Assembly: GCF_000014865.1 (NCBI RefSeq)
Contig: NC_008576.1
Coordinates: forward strand, 649,501-713,500
Direction of reading: 5' to 3'
DNA from: Magnetococcus marinus MC-1
GTDB taxonomy: Bacteria; Pseudomonadota; Magnetococcia; Magnetococcales; Magnetococcaceae
Length of the DNA: 64,000 nucleotides
The notes under the pieces were generated by a model. It did not search any database and was not told where the DNA came from. It was given only the letters and a program-made list of their open reading frames with translations. Both the position numbers and the translations under genes were made by a program. Shown here one piece after another: positions 10,347-19,305 of this stretch. Each line of letters begins with the position of its first letter. The first letter of the stretch is position 1.

Positions 10347-10383
10347 CAAAAGGCCCTGTTGTAGGATGCAACAGGGCCTTTTG
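10347..10383. terminator. Strong bidirectional terminator
   Basis: A perfect 15-base inverted repeat (10347-10361 with 10369-10383) with a 7-base loop. T-rich tracts follow on both strands: TTTTGTTTGTTAAAA in the minus direction and TTTTGTTGATTTT in the plus direction. It can end the tolC-like gene and any plus-strand transcript from about 10180. Confidence 0.8.
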
Positions 10384-10403
10384 TTGATTTTGGCTTATGA
10401 TAA

Positions 10404-10430
10404 AGGCCCTGGGTGTTGACCGCAGGGCCT
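10404..10430 (-). terminator. Second hairpin between tolC and the main terminator
   Basis: An 8-base stem AGGCCCTG/CAGGGCCT with an 11-base loop, sharing the AGGCCCTG core of the neighbouring larger terminator. The two look like a tandem terminator for the tolC-like gene ending at 10479. Confidence 0.45.
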
Positions 10431-10478
10431 GTCATTTTGTTCGGGCAAAATCTGGTCGAGCAGCGTCAAACAGGTGAT

Positions 10479-11813
10479 TTAATGTTTCGCCATAACGGGT
10501 GTTTGATGAAGACCCATATTCTCTCGCATCACACCCATTGCTGACCAGAGTTGATAAACACGCATGATATAGTCAAAATTACCAGATACCTGCTGGACAC
10601 GTGCCCGATAGAGCTCGTTTTTGGCATTGAGCACATCCAAATGGGTGCGTTTATCCAGTTCAAACTCTTGCAGGTAGGATTTAACGGTATCTTGCTGCGC
10701 TTTGACCTGTTTTTCCACCAGCGCAACGCTGTGCTTAGCCATCTCCATCTGTTCCCATGCGGTGATCACTTGCTCACGCACAGTACGCTGGTTTAGAGAG
10801 AGCGTTTCACGGGTTTGGTTGATGCGATGATCGCTCTCACGGTAAGCTGCTAAATCACTGCCGCCATTGAAAATATTATATTTCATGTTCAGCATGGCTG
10901 ACATAGCCTGGGCATAACCACGGGTCCCGCTCACATTGCCATTATTGCTGGCTGTAAGGTCCAGGGTAATGCTAGGCATGAAGCTGGATCTGGATTTTAA
11001 CTTGGCAAAGGTCGCCGCATTGAGGTCTTGTTGCGAACCTAACAGCAGCGGATGCATCTGTGCGGCAATCTCTAGGGCCTGATCAAGGGTTTCAGGCAGA
11101 TTCTCTTTAGGGAGCGCTGGGGTCGCCAACATGCCTGGGCTTTCGCCAATAACCCGTTCGTAGGTTGCCCCGGCGATATTAATCTTACCTTTGGCTTGAA
11201 CCAGGGTATCCTTGGCGCTAAACAGGCGGCTTTCGGTCTGTTGTACGTCAGCCTTTTTGCCTTGGCCACCAGCGGCGAGAGCTTTAAGCTTTTTTAGGGT
11301 CTCTTCGTGGTCTTGCACATTCTCTGCGGTCAGCGCCAAAATTTGCTGCTGCTTGGCGCGTTCCATAAAGGCTTCCATCGCTTGTCTACCCACTTTTTCA
11401 GCGGTGCGATCAAAGGCGTGTAATGAGGATTGGTCTGAGGCTTTTGCACGTTTAACGTTGGTGTAGGTGGACAGGCCATCAAACAGTTTTTGACTCACTG
11501 TGGCGCTGGATTCCCCCCGGTTCATGGTGGTGGTACCCTTATTAGCGGCCCGCGTGGTGGTATTATCCGTCACCTCTTTACCGTAACCCGCAGCCAGATC
11601 GAGGGTAGGAAAATAGCCTGCCCGTGCCTGGCGCACCAGTTGGGTATTGGCTTGTTTGTTTTCCCACGAGGCCAGCACTTCAGGGTTGCTGCTGAGCGCC
11701 TTGAGCACAGCATCCTGCAAGGTCAAGGGAGCACCTTCCTGTGCCCAAGCGCTACCCATACCCCATGTGAGGGATAACAGGGTTAAAAGTTGAGTCGATC
11801 GATGCTTGAGCAT
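10479..11813 (-). CDS. TolC-family outer membrane channel of a type I secretion system (LapE-like)
   Basis: A 444-aa outer membrane efflux protein. The N-terminal signal peptide (hydrophobic core 'LLTLLSLTWGMGSAWA') has cleavage near 'AWA-QEG'. The mature protein has two repeated helical OEP halves, with 'LTLQDAVLKALSSNPEV' at the start and the second repeat near 'LPETLDQALEIAAQMHPLL'. ATG 11813 is chosen because it opens with this signal peptide; the in-frame extension to 12053 is Cys/Trp-rich and does not look coding. It is the third piece of the secretion set with the HlyD- and ABC-type genes upstream on the same strand. TolC channels carry substrate through the outer membrane. Confidence 0.88.
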   Translation of the reverse strand: MLKHRSTQLLTLLSLTWGMGSAWAQEGAPLTLQDAVLKALSSNPEVLASWENKQANTQLVRQARAGYFPTLDLAAGYGKEVTDNTTTRAANKGTTTMNRGESSATVSQKLFDGLSTYTNVKRAKASDQSSLHAFDRTAEKVGRQAMEAFMERAKQQQILALTAENVQDHEETLKKLKALAAGGQGKKADVQQTESRLFSAKDTLVQAKGKINIAGATYERVIGESPGMLATPALPKENLPETLDQALEIAAQMHPLLLGSQQDLNAATFAKLKSRSSFMPSITLDLTASNNGNVSGTRGYAQAMSAMLNMKYNIFNGGSDLAAYRESDHRINQTRETLSLNQRTVREQVITAWEQMEMAKHSVALVEKQVKAQQDTVKSYLQEFELDKRTHLDVLNAKNELYRARVQQVSGNFDYIMRVYQLWSAMGVMRENMGLHQTPVMAKH

Positions 11814-12224
11814 AAATGCGTTCCCAGCCAAAGAGCACAGAGATCTTGTCAGATCGTTAATTGCGGTAAGACTTAAAGTGACAACCCCGCCACTATTTAC
11901 GCACAAGAGCCAGTTTGATGGCAGTCGTATGCCCTGACAAAGGGCTACCGCATACCCTATGCCAAAGTTTTTAGTGTAGAAGCAGGGCGGCCTAAAAAAA
12001 CCGAACCCGCTACGTGCCCACGCAAAAGTCATAGGCAAGGCAAAGAGGCGCACCTAGCGACACAGCTTGCACAATATAAGCAAATAACACAAAAAAGGCG
12101 AGAGTAAAGTGCATTAGGCGTTTCTTACCATTTTATCGGTAGAGTGGCGGGGGGCTGTAGTGAAAAAACAACCTTGGCACTATTTTTTACGACGACCTAT
12201 GATTAGGCGTCTGGTTGTGCTGTT
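11814..12224. other. Non-coding stretch upstream of the tolC-like gene
   Basis: 411 bases without a convincing gene separate the adaptor gene from the tolC-like gene. The part around 12060-12200 is AT-rich and probably carries a separate promoter for tolC. I see no clear operator or terminator. Confidence 0.45.
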
Positions 12225-13544
12225 TTAGCGTTCACGCAGTGCATTGTCGCGGGCCTTAAAAATAGGTTTAAGAAGATAGTTTAAAATGGTTTTTTGACCG
12301 GTTATAACATCCACCGATGCCACCATACCTGGGATGATGGGCAGCACCTTGCCGTTGCGGCGCATGCTCTTATCTTTGGTGCGCACCTGCACCAGATAGG
12401 CGGCTTGCCCATTTTCATCGGTAATGGCATCGGCACTGATGTGGGTCAACTCACCCTCTAACCCGCCATAGATGGAAAAATCATAGGCGGTAAACTTAAC
12501 CGTGGCGGGCTGCCCTGGGTGTAGGAACGCAATATCTTTGGGGTCAATACGCGCCTCGACCAGGAGAGAATCCTCGGTAGGCATGATCTCCATCAGGGTT
12601 GCGCCAGACTGCACCACCTGACCGATGGTGTTGACATGGACCCGGATAACTGTACCGTTGACCGGTGAGCGAATGGCGCTGCGTGTCACCCGATCTTCCA
12701 AAGCGCTGCTGGATTGTTGGATGCGTGTCAGTTCACTGCTGGCGGTGTTCAGATCTTCTTGAACCTGCGATTTAAAGGCAAGGGTGGCCTCTTCAAGTTT
12801 GCTTTTGCTCTCGATTAATGCCGAGCGGGCGCGGGGGATGGCATGTTGCAGGCTGGTGATTTCACCCTTTAGGTTGGCCTCTTCCCGTTGCGCGTGCAGC
12901 AGGGTCACTTCACCCACCAACCCTTTTTCGACCAGCGGTTGGGTCAGTTTGATCTCCTTACGGGTTAGGTGGAGGCGCTCTTGAAATTGCAGGATGGCCG
13001 ACTCTGCTTCAGCCAGCTCCTGTTGGCGCTGCACGATCTGCTGTTCACGGATCTGTATGTTGTTGAGCAGGCTCTGGCGCCGACTTTTGAACAGCGACTG
13101 CTCCGAGGCCGCCAGCTCAGGATCTTGTTCAAGAATGGCCCCCGGCACTTCAAACACGCTGGCCCCTTGCGCTTCAGCCGTTAGCCGCGCGATGCGGGCT
13201 TGCAGAGCAAGGATACGGGCCGCACTCTCATTATAGGTGGCCTGAAACTGGGTATCATCAATACGCAGTAGGATATCCCCCGTCTTAACCTCATCCCCCT
13301 CGCGCACCAAGCGTTCCGTCAGACGGCCCGGTTCTAGGCTTTGAATGCGCTGGACTTGACCTGATGGAATGACTTTACCCATGCCGGTGGTGGCTTCAAC
13401 CACCTCCGCATAGGCCGCCCACAGCAGCGCCACCGCAAAAAAGAGGGTCGAGCACCATAACAGCACATGGCTAACTACCCCAATACGGGCGGATCGCGCG
13501 GTGATGCGGGCGTCTGCAAAACTCTCTGAATTCCATTGCGACAT
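12225..13544 (-). CDS. HlyD-family periplasmic adaptor of type I secretion (LapC-like)
   Basis: A 439-aa membrane fusion protein. There is a short cytoplasmic N-terminus, one membrane helix at about 24-46, a split biotinyl-lipoyl half 'GRLTERLVREGDEVKTGDIL', and a long coiled coil (about 100-270, Gln/Glu/Arg-rich). The second lipoyl half 'IRSPVNGTVIRVHVNTIG' and the conserved C-terminal beta-barrel 'GMVASVDVITGQKTILNYLL' of the HlyD/PrtE/LapC group follow. Its ATG overlaps the TGA of the ABC transporter gene by one base (TGATG), so the two are translationally coupled. It bridges the inner-membrane ABC transporter to the TolC channel. Confidence 0.92.
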   Translation of the reverse strand: MSQWNSESFADARITARSARIGVVSHVLLWCSTLFFAVALLWAAYAEVVEATTGMGKVIPSGQVQRIQSLEPGRLTERLVREGDEVKTGDILLRIDDTQFQATYNESAARILALQARIARLTAEAQGASVFEVPGAILEQDPELAASEQSLFKSRRQSLLNNIQIREQQIVQRQQELAEAESAILQFQERLHLTRKEIKLTQPLVEKGLVGEVTLLHAQREEANLKGEITSLQHAIPRARSALIESKSKLEEATLAFKSQVQEDLNTASSELTRIQQSSSALEDRVTRSAIRSPVNGTVIRVHVNTIGQVVQSGATLMEIMPTEDSLLVEARIDPKDIAFLHPGQPATVKFTAYDFSIYGGLEGELTHISADAITDENGQAAYLVQVRTKDKSMRRNGKVLPIIPGMVASVDVITGQKTILNYLLKPIFKARDNALRER

Positions 13545-15712
13545 CAGCTTTTAACCCTAAATTTGCCTTCTTTAAGTTGCCATAAAATGGCCTCTTTAGG
13601 GCCATCGGCAAGAATTTGGCCATCTTCAATGATTACAACACGATCCACCAAGGAGAGTAAGGAGGCCCGATGGGTTACCAACAGCAAGGTTTTGCCAGGT
13701 AACGTATCTTCAATCACCTTTTTAAAACGCTCCTCCGAGCCGCTATCCATGGCGCTGGTAGGTTCGTCCAGCAGCAAAATGGGAGGGTTATGGATCAACG
13801 CACGGGCGATGGAAACGCACTGCCGCTGCCCACCCGAAAGGCCCTGGCCCTGCTCACCGATAACCAGATCCAAGCCATCGGGATGGCGATCGGTAAACGC
13901 CGCAACACCCCCCTGTTCCACCGCGCGGCGTAGGGTGGAATCATCGGCAAAGGGGGCGCCCAAGGTAATGTTTTCACGAATGGTACCATAGAGTAGGCCG
14001 GCATCTTGGGTCACACAACCCATATTGCGGCGCAGGTCGGCGGGGTCGATTTGACGGGCATCCATATCATCCACCAAAACCAGGCCTTCGGTGGGGGGGT
14101 AGAGTCCTTGCAGCAATTTAAGCAAAGTGCTTTTGCCTGATCCAACCCGTCCGATAAAGCCGACTTTTTCACCGGGTTCAATGAGTAGATTAAGCTTTTG
14201 CAAAGCGGCGGTTTTGGCATTGGGGTACTGGAACGAAAGATCTTTGAGTTGAATCTTACCCGAGAGGCGAGGGCGGCTAAGAAAGGTGCGTCCCTCGGGG
14301 CGCTCTTGGGGGGTGTTCATGATTTGATTGAGGGTGCGTAGGGAGATCATGGTTTGTTGAATGCGCACCATCAAACCTGCCACCTGGGAGAGGGGGGCCA
14401 AGGCCCGCCCGGTCAGAATGGTACAGGCGATGAGCGCCCCCATGGTGATCTCACCGGCATTGATGGCATAAACCCCCACCACCACCACCGCCACCGAGCT
14501 AAACTGCTGCACAAGCATGGCGAAATTCACCCCCAGGGTGGAGAGAAAACGCGACTGCTGGGCGGTTTTAGCGGTTTCGATGATGCAATTTTCCCACTTG
14601 CCGGCAAGGTGTCCTTCGGCATTATTAAGTTTGATGGTCTCTAGGCGGCCCAGGGTTTCCACCAGCATGGCGTTTTTCTGGGCAGACTCTTTGAGGGCAC
14701 GATTCATGACCCGGTTAAGGGGGGCTTGCAGCAGAAGCCCAACCAGAATCACCACTGGCATGCAGACCAGGGGGACCATGGCGACATTAAGGCCACCCAG
14801 TTGCGCGACCAACACCACAAAAATCAGGGTGAAAGGGAGGTCGATAATGGCGGTAAGGGTGGCCGAGGTGAAAAAGTCACGCAGGGGTTCAAACTCTTGA
14901 AGATTACGCGCCATGGCTCCGGTGCTTTGGGGCTGGTAGCTTAACTGCATGCCGCTAACATGGCGGTAGATGTTTGAGGCCAGTACAATATCCACCCGTT
15001 TTCCAGCGGTATCCAAAAAATGGGCGCGTAGGGTGCGTAGTAAAAAATCAAAGCAGTAGACAATGGCTACCCCAAGGGCCAAAACCCAGAGGGTCTCCAT
15101 GGCTTTGTTGGGCACCACGCGGTCATAGACGTTCATGACAAACAGTGAGGAGGCCACGGTAAAGAGGTTAATAAGTAAGGAGGCCACGGCAACTTCGCTG
15201 TAGATAGGCCAGTAACGGAACAGCGCACTCCAAAACCAGTGACCCGTGGTTGGGTTGCCAATAAAGCTGGTGCGGGCATCATGTTTAAACATGGGGCTTA
15301 CCAGAATGGCGTGGCCTTCGTAGCGCTCGTCGAGTGCTTGGCGATCCAGACGGGTTTCGCGGCCACTTTCGGGCAGCAGCAGGTGGGCTTCATCCTCATC
15401 CCAGCCCAGCAGTACCACAGCCATACGGCCATGCAAGAGCAGCACGGCGGGCAGGTGTTCCGTGTGCAGTGCGTGTAAGGGCTGTTTGCGAATATGGGCC
15501 TTCAGGCCAGCCTGTTCAGCAGCACGCAAAAAAAGTTCGGGGGTTAGGCCCGCTTCGGTCAGGGGTAGGTTTGCTGTTAGGCTCTGCACCGTGGCGGGCA
15601 AGTGCCAATGGTGGGCCAGAAACAACAGGGTGCCCAAAAGGGGGTCTTCACTGCGTGGGTCGTGCCCCTCCAGTGTCCAATGTGGGGGTTGTTGGGGGGT
15701 GGTTTGATCCAT
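13544..15712 (-). CDS. Type I secretion ABC transporter/permease, LapB-like, with degenerate C39 domain
   Basis: A 722-aa exporter. Residues 1-145 form a peptidase-C39-like domain without the catalytic Cys, as in LapB/HlyB-type transporters where it only docks substrate. Six membrane helices lie at about 160-440. The ABC domain has Walker A 'GRVGSGKST', signature 'LSGGQRQ', Walker B 'PILLLDEPTS' and H-loop 'LLVTHRAS'. The order ABC - HlyD - TolC matches lapBCE-type loci that secrete giant adhesins or RTX proteins. No such substrate gene is in this window. It is divergent from a PilZ-containing gene at 16005, so c-di-GMP control of the exported protein is an attractive inference. Confidence 0.92.
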   Translation of the reverse strand: MDQTTPQQPPHWTLEGHDPRSEDPLLGTLLFLAHHWHLPATVQSLTANLPLTEAGLTPELFLRAAEQAGLKAHIRKQPLHALHTEHLPAVLLLHGRMAVVLLGWDEDEAHLLLPESGRETRLDRQALDERYEGHAILVSPMFKHDARTSFIGNPTTGHWFWSALFRYWPIYSEVAVASLLINLFTVASSLFVMNVYDRVVPNKAMETLWVLALGVAIVYCFDFLLRTLRAHFLDTAGKRVDIVLASNIYRHVSGMQLSYQPQSTGAMARNLQEFEPLRDFFTSATLTAIIDLPFTLIFVVLVAQLGGLNVAMVPLVCMPVVILVGLLLQAPLNRVMNRALKESAQKNAMLVETLGRLETIKLNNAEGHLAGKWENCIIETAKTAQQSRFLSTLGVNFAMLVQQFSSVAVVVVGVYAINAGEITMGALIACTILTGRALAPLSQVAGLMVRIQQTMISLRTLNQIMNTPQERPEGRTFLSRPRLSGKIQLKDLSFQYPNAKTAALQKLNLLIEPGEKVGFIGRVGSGKSTLLKLLQGLYPPTEGLVLVDDMDARQIDPADLRRNMGCVTQDAGLLYGTIRENITLGAPFADDSTLRRAVEQGGVAAFTDRHPDGLDLVIGEQGQGLSGGQRQCVSIARALIHNPPILLLDEPTSAMDSGSEERFKKVIEDTLPGKTLLLVTHRASLLSLVDRVVIIEDGQILADGPKEAILWQLKEGKFRVKS

Positions 15713-16004
15713 AATGCTCTAACCGGTGTTTCATGAGTGAATGGTGCCAAGGTGGCCCATCTTCCATGTTAAGGATAGTGCGAACCCGCCTTGTATACTA
15801 GTATATTTACCCAAGATTAGTGACAGCTTCCGGGTAAAGGTTGAAGAACAGGGATACCTTTTGCAAATTATGTGGTAGAAAATGGGTGCAGGATGGCACG
15901 TCATGTGCCAGAGATGAGGTGCCAGAGGTCAGTCGACCTTATAATAGCAGCCATGGGTTCTTTGTCGTCACTATCAAAGAGGCCCGCAGCGACCGGATGG
16001 AATG
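15713..16004. promoter_or_regulatory. Divergent promoter region (type I secretion / H-NOX-PilZ)
   Basis: 292 bases between divergent starts. A perfect 12-base palindrome TATACTAGTATA lies at 15794-15805, within a TTGTATACTAGTATATTTAC tract that could be a -10 region or operator. Nothing else recognisable is seen. Assignment as a control site is inference. Confidence 0.4.
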
Positions 16005-17255
16005 ATGCACGGTGTCATTTTTTTAGCCTTGGAAGAGTACCTGGATGAGCGGCTGGGCGACGATGCATGGGAAAAGGTCGTGGAAACCGCCGGCATTGCC
16101 GACACGGAATTTACGCCAGATCGTATGTATGATGCCCAGGATTGGGAAGCGCTACTGTTGGCTGCGGCCCAGGTTATGGAGATGGAGCGTGCTGCACTGT
16201 TAGAGGATTTTGGTGCCTATATCGTGCCGGGCTTGATGGAGATGGGCGAGGCGATGAATTTGCTGGATCACCGCTGGCGCACCATGGACTATTTGGAGAA
16301 TGGTAAGGAGCTGATTCAGGCCGCCATTCGCATGCAAATCCCTGGTTTTATCCCGCCGGATATCCGTACCCTACGTTTGCGGCAGGGGGAGGCCGCCGTG
16401 GCCTACATGGCAAAAAACCGCATGGGTCCGTTACTGAAAGGGGTTGCCAAAGGGTTGGGTGAGCATTTTGAAGAGCCGCTGGATATCTGGGTGGCAGAAC
16501 CCCGTGCGGGCAGCCATTTTTACCGCATCAATGTGCGCTTGGCTGATCATGAAAAACTGCGTGCAGTGGATATGGTGCGGGAGTTTAATACGGTTCGTAC
16601 TCAGGGTGGCAAGGTTAAGTTTTACAACCAGTTTATGGGGGTTCCGTTTACCAACGAGGGCACCGTGCTGGATGTCAATGAGGATGGCATCCAACTGCTG
16701 ACCACGCGGGACCAGTTGTTGGCTATGCGACGGACCAATGAGACCTTTTTGGCATTGCAGCATCTCATGGTGGGGGTGCATGCCCACGTGCGCAAAATGG
16801 ATGTCAATAAAGGCATGGTGGTATTGGACCGTATGCTGTTGACCGATGGAGCCGTGGGCCAGCGTCAGGAAACACGGGTGGAGCCTCCCGCCGAGATTCG
16901 TTTACAGATGGGGGTTGCGGGCAAACGTTTTCAGGGATTTTTAAAGGACATCTCTGCCAATGGAGCCTCGTGTCGTTTTAGCCGCTCTGGGTTGAGTGAG
17001 CACTTTTTGTTTCTTAATTGCAAGCTGGAGTTTTTGGTGCCGCTGAGTGCCTTTGAAAACCAAGATTCGTTAGCCAATACCAACCAATATTTTATTGCCG
17101 AGGGCAATATTTTGGATGTTATCATGGATGAAAAAGAGGTCATTGTGCGCTTGATCTTCGACGTTCTGACCGATAACGCCAAAAAATTGATTACCCTGTT
17201 TGTCGCCGAGCGTAAACAATCGGTGATCCGCCATATGTCCCAAATCAGCGCTTAA
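16005..17255 (+). CDS. H-NOX-like (HNOB) domain fused to a PilZ c-di-GMP-binding domain
   Basis: A 416-aa soluble protein. Residues 1-180 follow the heme-NO-binding fold: 'MHGVIFLALEEYLDERLGDD' is the family's N-terminal signature, then 'YLENGKELIQAAIRMQIPGF' and the 'LLKGVAKGLGEHF' helix. At the position of the proximal heme His the protein has Ile (about residue 104), and the family's Y-x-S-x-R heme-propionate motif reads Y-M-A-K-N-R. Heme binding is therefore doubtful. A middle beta-rich segment (about 190-285) leads to a PilZ domain with both c-di-GMP motifs, RQETR (287-291) and DISANG (315-320). ATG 16005 is preferred to 16002, because H-NOX proteins begin M-H/K-G and GGATGG is better spaced. 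Probably a c-di-GMP effector with a repurposed sensor domain. Confidence 0.82.
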   Translation: MHGVIFLALEEYLDERLGDDAWEKVVETAGIADTEFTPDRMYDAQDWEALLLAAAQVMEMERAALLEDFGAYIVPGLMEMGEAMNLLDHRWRTMDYLENGKELIQAAIRMQIPGFIPPDIRTLRLRQGEAAVAYMAKNRMGPLLKGVAKGLGEHFEEPLDIWVAEPRAGSHFYRINVRLADHEKLRAVDMVREFNTVRTQGGKVKFYNQFMGVPFTNEGTVLDVNEDGIQLLTTRDQLLAMRRTNETFLALQHLMVGVHAHVRKMDVNKGMVVLDRMLLTDGAVGQRQETRVEPPAEIRLQMGVAGKRFQGFLKDISANGASCRFSRSGLSEHFLFLNCKLEFLVPLSAFENQDSLANTNQYFIAEGNILDVIMDEKEVIVRLIFDVLTDNAKKLITLFVAERKQSVIRHMSQISA

Positions 17256-17828
17256 CCCACAAGCAGAGACCGCTTGGTCGCTGGGGTCTCTGCTCGATTC
17301 GCCTTACGCCCGTTAGGTCGGGTCTACACGCTCTCTTGTCCCTCGTATTGCCCCTCGTGTTGTCATGAAATTTCCCGTAAGTCCCACTCTATGTTTGTTG
17401 TAAAAAAACCTACGGTGTGTTGGCTTTGTTGAGGGTGTTTGGAGCTTAACGTTGCTGCTGTGGCGAGCCAGCTGGTGGGGTTATCGGGGGCGCGAATGGC
17501 GGTGGTGGGGTGCGTTGGACGGTCAAAGCCCTGTTCCCATGAAGATCTTGCCAGATAGCAAGCAGAGGGTGGCGCTTTGTATTGTCGGGGAAAAAGAGGG
17601 TGAAGGTGGTCAGTTAAAGAATTGAATTATCTAAATATAAAGGGGAATATAGACCCGCTATGGGGTTCAGAGTTCCATTTTTTTCGAGAAAAAAGTGTAT
17701 GTGGGTGTAAAAAACTGGTCGTTTCTATAGAAAATGTGAGCTAGTGTATATTCTGAAAAAAATCTAAAAAAGTTCCCGTAAGGGGCAAAAAAAAACCTGA
17801 AGATGTTCTTTTGAGGAAGGGGTGAACG
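17256..17828. other. Intergenic region with hairpin and AT-rich promoter zone
   Basis: A 10-base stem with 13-base loop (17262-17271 with 17285-17294, AGCAGAGACC/GGTCTCTGCT) just after the PilZ gene may be its terminator, though no T run follows. The last 200 bases (17620-17820) are strongly AT-rich and should carry the promoter of the cytochrome operon. A degenerate FNR-like TTGAATTATCTAAA lies at 17622-17635. No gene is seen. Confidence 0.5.
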
Positions 17829-19295
17829 ATGATGAAGTGCACCATGAAAAAACGTGCTCATACGTTTTTAAGAGGATTATTCAGCGTCATAGGGGTGTTG
17901 CTGCTGGTTGCCAGCCAACCGGCTATGGCCGAGGACAAGGAGCTGCCAGCAGAGGTGGTTAACCCCTTGGATCGGCCCCTCAAGGCGCTGAAAGCCTTTG
18001 CTTCTATGAGCAAAGAGAGCGCAACCTGTGCCACCTGCCACCGCGAAGACAATATCGGTCTGTATAACCAGTGGGGGCGTTCTAAGCACTATGGGGCGAA
18101 TGTGGGTTGCTACGAGTGCCACCAAGCCAACCCGAATGATCCAGATGCCTACCGTCACAAGGGTAAGGTGATCAGCACCATCGTCAGTCCCAAGGATTGT
18201 GGTCGCTGCCATGAAAAAGAGTCCATAGAGTTCCAAAGCAGTGCCCATGCCGGTGCCGCTGATTTCGAGGGCTCCACCGAGCACGCCATGGCGATGATGG
18301 CGCAGGGGGCCCACGAGGGCAAAGATGTGGATAAAGCGGCGGGTTCCCAGGCCTGCGTGCAGTGCCATGGTGCCAAAATCAAAGTGAACATGAGCGGCAA
18401 GCTGCTGCCCGAGACCTGGCCCAACAGCGGTATTGGCCGTCTGAACCCCGATGGTTCCCGTGGGGCCTGTTCGGCGTGCCATCAGCGTCACGAATTCTCC
18501 CGTGCCCAGGCCCGTCGTCCTGAGGCGTGCGGCAAGTGTCACTTGGGTCCCGGCCATCTGCAAAAAGAGATCTATAACCAGTCCAAGCATGGGGTGAGCT
18601 ACTACTCCAATATCGACCGCATGAACCTTACCTCGCCCAAGTGGATCCCCGGTGAGGATTATGATGCAGCACCAACCTGCACCACCTGTCACATGTCGGC
18701 CACCAAAGAGCAGCCCCTGACCCACAATACCAGCCTACGTGTTAGCTGGAACCTGCGCAGCCCCGTCTCTGAGACCGTCAACGATATGATGGAGCGCACC
18801 GGTGCCAAAGGTCCAGATGGCGACGAGCGTCGCGATGCCATGGCGAACGTCTGTATCTCCTGTCACTCTGAGCGCATTGTGAAAAACTTCTACGAGCAGT
18901 TTGACAGTGCGGTTGAGCTCTATAATAAAAAGTTTGCCAACCCCGGCAAAGAGATTATGGAGAGTTTGGCCGAAGCTGGTTTGATCACCAGCAAGCAGTT
19001 GGATGATACCATTGAGTGGACTTGGTTCCGCTTGTGGCACCATGCTGGTCGCGCCATGCGCCACGGGGCCGCGATGAACGCCCCCAGTGTACAGCAGTGG
19101 GAAGGCATGTATGAACTCTCCAATCTTTTCTACACCCAGCTTATTCCCCAAGCCCGTGAACTGGCAGACAAGGCAGAAGCGGCCGGTAATAAAGCTGCGG
19201 CGGATAAAGTTCGTGGTGTATTGGATGCCATTGCTACCCGTCCAGAGCATCTCTGGATGAGTGAAAAGCAGGTCGCTGCCACCACGGATAAGTGA
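17829..19295 (+). CDS. Octaheme c-type cytochrome, hydroxylamine-oxidoreductase-like
   Basis: A 488-aa secreted multiheme protein. A signal peptide (about 1-34, ending 'SQPAMA-ED') precedes eight C-x-x-C-H sites: CATCH, CYECH, CGRCH, CVQCH, CSACH, CGKCH, CTTCH and CISCH. This count and the C-terminal helical bundle with 'WHHAGRAMRHGAAM' match the HAO family (octaheme hydroxylamine oxidoreductases and their reductive relatives). Non-nitrifiers use such proteins to reduce nitrite or hydroxylamine, or to handle NO. The sequence alone does not settle direction. A good ribosome site (GAGGAAGGGG) precedes the ATG. The next gene starts 10 bases downstream and encodes a membrane quinone-linked cytochrome, so the pair likely forms a periplasmic electron-transfer module. 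Confidence 0.9.
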   Translation: MMKCTMKKRAHTFLRGLFSVIGVLLLVASQPAMAEDKELPAEVVNPLDRPLKALKAFASMSKESATCATCHREDNIGLYNQWGRSKHYGANVGCYECHQANPNDPDAYRHKGKVISTIVSPKDCGRCHEKESIEFQSSAHAGAADFEGSTEHAMAMMAQGAHEGKDVDKAAGSQACVQCHGAKIKVNMSGKLLPETWPNSGIGRLNPDGSRGACSACHQRHEFSRAQARRPEACGKCHLGPGHLQKEIYNQSKHGVSYYSNIDRMNLTSPKWIPGEDYDAAPTCTTCHMSATKEQPLTHNTSLRVSWNLRSPVSETVNDMMERTGAKGPDGDERRDAMANVCISCHSERIVKNFYEQFDSAVELYNKKFANPGKEIMESLAEAGLITSKQLDDTIEWTWFRLWHHAGRAMRHGAAMNAPSVQQWEGMYELSNLFYTQLIPQARELADKAEAAGNKAAADKVRGVLDAIATRPEHLWMSEKQVAATTDK

Positions 19296-19305
19296 GGCAG
19301 CGTTT

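Noticed and set aside
17622-17635. TTGAATTATCTAAA as an FNR/CRP-type box before the cytochrome operon
   Set aside because: The first half-site is close to TTGAT but the second differs at too many positions; it is about 200 bases from the start.
17667-17861. 64-codon minus-strand frame upstream of the HAO-like gene
   Set aside because: Phe/Tyr-rich low-complexity product of an A/T-rich promoter region; it overlaps the start of the cytochrome gene.
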